A DNA stretch of 8,622 nt from CAZOBJ01 sp964577825. GTDB taxonomy: Bacteria > Planctomycetota > SZUA-567 > JAFGNG01. Shown here in pieces: positions 6,403-8,622 of the stretch; position 1 is the first letter of the stretch, and each line of letters opens with the position of its first letter. Made by a program: the position numbers and the translations under genes. Where the stretch lies: NCBI GenBank assembly GCA_964577825.1, contig CAZOBJ010000119.1, positions 1 through 8,622 on the forward strand, written 5' to 3'. The notes below the pieces were generated by a model, which was given only the letters and a program-made list of their open reading frames with translations, made no database searches and had not been told where the DNA came from.

Positions 6403-6426
6403 CCGTGCGCCCGATCATGCGCACGG
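6403..6426 (-). terminator. Hairpin downstream of hcp, candidate terminator
   Basis: CCGTGCGC and GCGCACGG form a perfect 8-base-pair stem around an 8-base loop, starting 47 bases after the hcp stop. No clean U-run follows on the transcribed strand (GAGTTGACATTCC comes next), so termination may be partial or the hairpin may only protect the hcp 3' end. It sits between hcp and the msrB promoter candidate. Confidence 0.4.
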
Positions 6427-6473
6427 CCCCCATGGTCGCGGCGCTCGGTCGGCCCGCGTGCGGCCCGCGCGGC

Positions 6474-8120
6474 TCAGCCCAGGATGGCCCGCAGGTCCTG
6501 TTGCGGGTCGGTGACCGGCATCACGTTGTACTGGTCGGCCAGGACGCCGAATACGGACGGCGACACGAACGCGGGCAGCGTGGGCCCCAGCCGGATGTCG
6601 CGCACGCCCAGGTGCAAAAGCGTCAACAGGATGGCCACCGCCTTCTGCTCGTACCAGGAGAGCACGAACGAGAGCGGCAGGTCGTTCACCCCACAGTCGA
6701 AGGCTCCGGCCAGGGCCTGGGCGATGCGTACCGCGCCGTAGGCGTCGTTGCACTGGCCCACGTCCAGCAGGCGCGGGATGCCGTCGATGGCGCCGAACTC
6801 CAGCTTGTTGAACCGGTACTTGCCGCACGCGAGCGTGAGGATCACGCAGTCCTCGGGCACGGCCTGGGCGAACTCGGTGTAGTAGTTGCGCCCGGGCTTG
6901 GCCCCGTCGCATCCGCCGACCAGGAAGAAGTGGCGGATCTGGCCGGCCTTGACCAGGTCCACCACCTGGTCCGCTACCCCCAGCACCGCGTGGTGGCCGA
7001 AGCCCACGGTGATGGACTTGTCCGGGCCGTCCTCGGCGAATCCGGGCGCGGCCTGGGCGGCGCGGATCACCGGGCCGAAGTCCCGGTCGGAGCCGATGTG
7101 CGCGACCTGCGGCCAGGCCACCAGCCCCGAGGTGAAGATCCGGTCCCGGTAGCTCGGCCGCGGCTTCTGCAGGCAGTTCGTGGTCATGAGCACGGCGCCG
7201 GGGAACGCGTCGAACTCCTTTTCCTGGTCCTGCCAGGCCCCGCCGTAGTTGCCCACGAGGTGCGCGTACTTGTTGAGCCCCGGATACCCGTGCGCGGGCA
7301 GCATCTCGCCGTGGGTGTACACGTTCACGCCCGTGCCCTGGGTCTGCTTGAGGAGCTCCTCCAGGTCCTTGAGATCATGGCCCGAGACCACGATCGCCTT
7401 GCCCCGGACCGGGGTGACGCGCACCTGAGTGGGCTGCGGGTCGCCGTACGCGCCGGTGTTGGCCGCGTCCAGGAGATCCATGGCCTTCAGATTCAGCTCG
7501 CCCACCTGTAGGGCCCGAGCCAGGAGCTCCTGCGCGTCGGTCGGCTCGCGGGCGAGTGCGTCCAGGGTCTCGTGCACGGACGCGTACACGTCCGCGGCCT
7601 CGCGGCCCAGGATCTGGGCGTGGTCCAGGTACGCGGCCGCGCCCTTGAGCCCGTAGAGCGAGAGTTCCTGAAGCCCGGCCACGTCCTCTCCGACCCGGTC
7701 CACCCGGCCCTGGATGCCCGCCTCCCGGCCCTGGGCGAGCAGGCCCTCGCGCGTGTCCGCGGGCTGCCAGGCCGCCGGGCCGTCCAGGCGCTCGGGTTCC
7801 TGGCCCGCGCGCGCGCACGCGTCCTCGTACAGGGCGCGGGCCTTGTCGCGTATCTCTGCCGCGCGGCGGACAAGCTCTTCGAGCTGGTCGGGGTCGAAGT
7901 CCACGTTCGTGACCGTGGCGAAGAGCGCCTCGACCACGAACACGTCCGCCTCCTCGTCGCGCGCGCCCAGGGCCGCGGCGCGGTGCGCGTACATGCCGAT
8001 GCCCTTGGCCGCGTGCACGAGCAGGTCCATGAGCGTGGCGGCCTCGTCGCTCTTGCCGCACACGCCCCGGGCCGTGCAGCCCTGGCCCTTTGCGGTCTGC
8101 TCGCACTGGTAACAGAACAT
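6474..8120 (-). CDS. hcp: Hydroxylamine reductase / hybrid cluster protein (prismane protein), class I, 548 aa
   Basis: Hcp is a cytoplasmic iron-sulfur protein that reduces hydroxylamine in vitro and is linked to nitric oxide detoxification and protein S-nitrosylation. The N-terminal cysteines C3, C6, C15 and C21 (CX2CX8CX5C) match the [4Fe-4S] class found in strict anaerobes. All expected ligands of the hybrid Fe-S-O cluster are visible: H248 (SGHDLKDL), E272 (HGEMLPAHGYPGL), C316 (TTNCLQ), C404 (VGGCDGAKPGR, the persulfide position), C432 (LACGKYRFNK), C457 (VGQCNDAYGA), E491 and K493 (WYEQKA). The length is close to the roughly 550 residues of Desulfovibrio Hcp, and the helical insert of about residues 75-240 typical of this class is present. 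The ATG at 8120 is preceded by GGAGGA 4 bases upstream. No hcr-type reductase gene is adjacent, as expected for class I. The promoter must lie in the 319-base region to the right, but I could not pick out a clear one or an HcpR/FNR site. Confidence 0.97.
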   Translation of the reverse strand: MFCYQCEQTAKGQGCTARGVCGKSDEAATLMDLLVHAAKGIGMYAHRAAALGARDEEADVFVVEALFATVTNVDFDPDQLEELVRRAAEIRDKARALYEDACARAGQEPERLDGPAAWQPADTREGLLAQGREAGIQGRVDRVGEDVAGLQELSLYGLKGAAAYLDHAQILGREAADVYASVHETLDALAREPTDAQELLARALQVGELNLKAMDLLDAANTGAYGDPQPTQVRVTPVRGKAIVVSGHDLKDLEELLKQTQGTGVNVYTHGEMLPAHGYPGLNKYAHLVGNYGGAWQDQEKEFDAFPGAVLMTTNCLQKPRPSYRDRIFTSGLVAWPQVAHIGSDRDFGPVIRAAQAAPGFAEDGPDKSITVGFGHHAVLGVADQVVDLVKAGQIRHFFLVGGCDGAKPGRNYYTEFAQAVPEDCVILTLACGKYRFNKLEFGAIDGIPRLLDVGQCNDAYGAVRIAQALAGAFDCGVNDLPLSFVLSWYEQKAVAILLTLLHLGVRDIRLGPTLPAFVSPSVFGVLADQYNVMPVTDPQQDLRAILG

Positions 8121-8338
8121 AAGCTCCTCCTCTATTCTATGAACAGGCCTCTCGTCTCCCGGCCGTCATCCACCCGCCCGGGCGCGTGCACCGCTTCGGC
8201 GAGCACACGCATTCCCTTCTAACGACTCGCATGCAACCCCTGTGCCCGCAGGCAGGTGCGCCGGAGCGCACAGCTCCCGCGGCCCCCGACAGGCCCGCCC
8301 ACCGACCCTGCGCAGCGCGGAATGCGCGCAAGATTCGA

Positions 8339-8367
8339 TTGACAACCCCCTGTTCGCGGGGTATGGA
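8339..8367 (+). promoter_or_regulatory. Candidate rightward promoter with an inverted repeat in its spacer
   Basis: A perfect -35 hexamer TTGACA (8339-8344) is followed after exactly 17 bases by TATGGA (8362-8367), which matches the first three -10 bases. The spacer is flanked by ACCCC (8345-8349) and GGGGT (8358-8362), a 5-base inverted repeat around an 8-base centre, which could be an operator. Transcription would start at about 8374, giving a leader of about 66 bases before the ATG at 8440. Confidence 0.45.
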
Positions 8368-8408
8368 CAGAGAAGAGGGCGGCCCGCCGCACACGGTCGG
8401 CGGACTCG

Positions 8409-8422
8409 GAGACAGGTGTCTC
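8409..8422. repeat. 14-base interrupted palindrome upstream of the small membrane gene
   Basis: GAGACA and TGTCTC are perfect inverted arms separated by GG, lying between the candidate promoter and the ATG at 8440. It could be an operator or a small leader hairpin close to the start codon. A single 6-base-arm repeat is expected by chance several times in 8.6 kb, so its position is the main argument for it. Confidence 0.3.
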
Positions 8423-8439
8423 ACACGGACGGACGAGCC

Positions 8440-8583
8440 ATGGGCACCCGGGGGGTCACCCGCGCGGACCTGATCGTGGGACTGATCGTGGTTGCAGTCG
8501 TGGCTGCGATCGTGGCGGCAATCATCCCATTCTATCTGCTCCCACTACGGCCCGGTCCAGGGAATATGACTAAGAGCCTCTAA
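8440..8583 (+). CDS. Small single-helix membrane peptide with a prepilin-like N-terminus, 47 aa
   Basis: The peptide has a short basic head (MGTRGVTR), an acidic residue D9, a long hydrophobic run of about 10-29 (LIVGLIVVAVVAAIVAAIIP), then FYLLPLRPG and a polar tail ending NMTKSL. The order resembles the N-terminus of type IV prepilins and pseudopilins: a Gly before a short segment, an acidic residue at mature position +5 (Asp instead of the usual Glu), a hydrophobic helix, and a Pro with a following Tyr near its end. It lacks the globular domain, and the usual Phe +1 is Val. I chose the ATG at 8440 because the longer in-frame reading from 8242 is Arg/Pro-rich and non-protein-like. The ribosome binding site is weak (GGACGA), but a promoter candidate lies about 100 bases upstream. 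It could instead be an unrelated small membrane protein or a remnant of a pilin gene. The bases from 8584 to the right edge show nothing recognisable. Confidence 0.5.
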   Translation: MGTRGVTRADLIVGLIVVAVVAAIVAAIIPFYLLPLRPGPGNMTKSL

Positions 8584-8622
8584 CAGAATGAGCCTTTGAG
8601 TCTTCGCCAGCAGATCATGACG

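Larger units (their letters stand above)
8121..8439. other. Divergent intergenic region between hcp and the small membrane peptide gene
   Basis: This 319-base stretch should hold the leftward hcp promoter and a rightward promoter (listed separately). On the hcp strand I see only weak -10-like elements, such as TAGAAT at 8134-8139, which is too close to the ribosome binding site to be convincing. Some GC-rich hairpin potential exists (for example TGCGC and GCGCA arms around 8309-8330), but this is common in such DNA. Short open frames here have no ribosome binding site or recognisable protein sequence, and I see no RNA gene. Confidence 0.5.

Noticed and set aside
6066..7511. A 481-codon plus-strand open frame antisense to hcp and msrB
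   Set aside because: It is low-complexity, Arg/Gly/His-rich sequence with no family resemblance, fully explained as the antisense shadow of Hcp and MsrB.
8186..8473. A 95-codon plus-strand open frame in the divergent intergenic region
   Set aside because: It overlaps the promoter region and the small membrane gene in another frame, has no ribosome binding site, and looks like random translation.

Overview
The window looks like chromosomal DNA from a very GC-rich anaerobic bacterium. Counted by eye, one 60-base line inside the RNase R gene is about 75% G+C. Hydroxylamine reductase (Hcp) carries the N-terminal Cys-X2-Cys-X8-Cys-X5-Cys spacing of the [4Fe-4S] (class I) enzymes of strict anaerobes such as Desulfovibrio, not the [2Fe-2S] spacing of enteric bacteria. 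A Desulfovibrionales-like deltaproteobacterium is my best guess. This is inference: the window has no rRNA or other phylogenetic marker.

Layout. (1) Bases 1-295 hold the 3' end of an unrecognised gene at only about 52% G+C, unlike everything that follows. (2) After a 106-base gap with a candidate promoter, a rightward cluster runs from 402 to 5139: a DUF1835-family protein, RNase R (rnr), a small exported protein of unknown function, and the bifunctional riboflavin kinase/FAD synthetase (ribF). Gaps are 9 to 22 bases, so one operon is likely. (3) A 20-base perfect palindrome at 5168-5187 separates ribF from a convergent leftward set. (4) Read leftward from 8120, that set is hcp, a hairpin, a TTGACA-containing promoter candidate, a membrane-anchored methionine-R-sulfoxide reductase (msrB), and a one-pass membrane protein with a PH/GRAM-like domain. 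(5) To the right of hcp is a 319-base divergent intergenic region with a good rightward -35 element, followed by a 47-codon gene for a small hydrophobic peptide resembling the N-terminus of a type IV prepilin.

Function. The rightward cluster combines RNA turnover with flavin cofactor supply. The leftward cluster is a stress-repair set: Hcp deals with nitrosative by-products (NO or hydroxylamine), and MsrB repairs oxidised methionine, apparently outside the cytoplasmic membrane. Apart from the low-GC left edge and the small prepilin-like peptide, this is mostly ordinary core genome. I see no CRISPR array, insertion sequence, tRNA or rRNA, and no convincing new multi-gene system.
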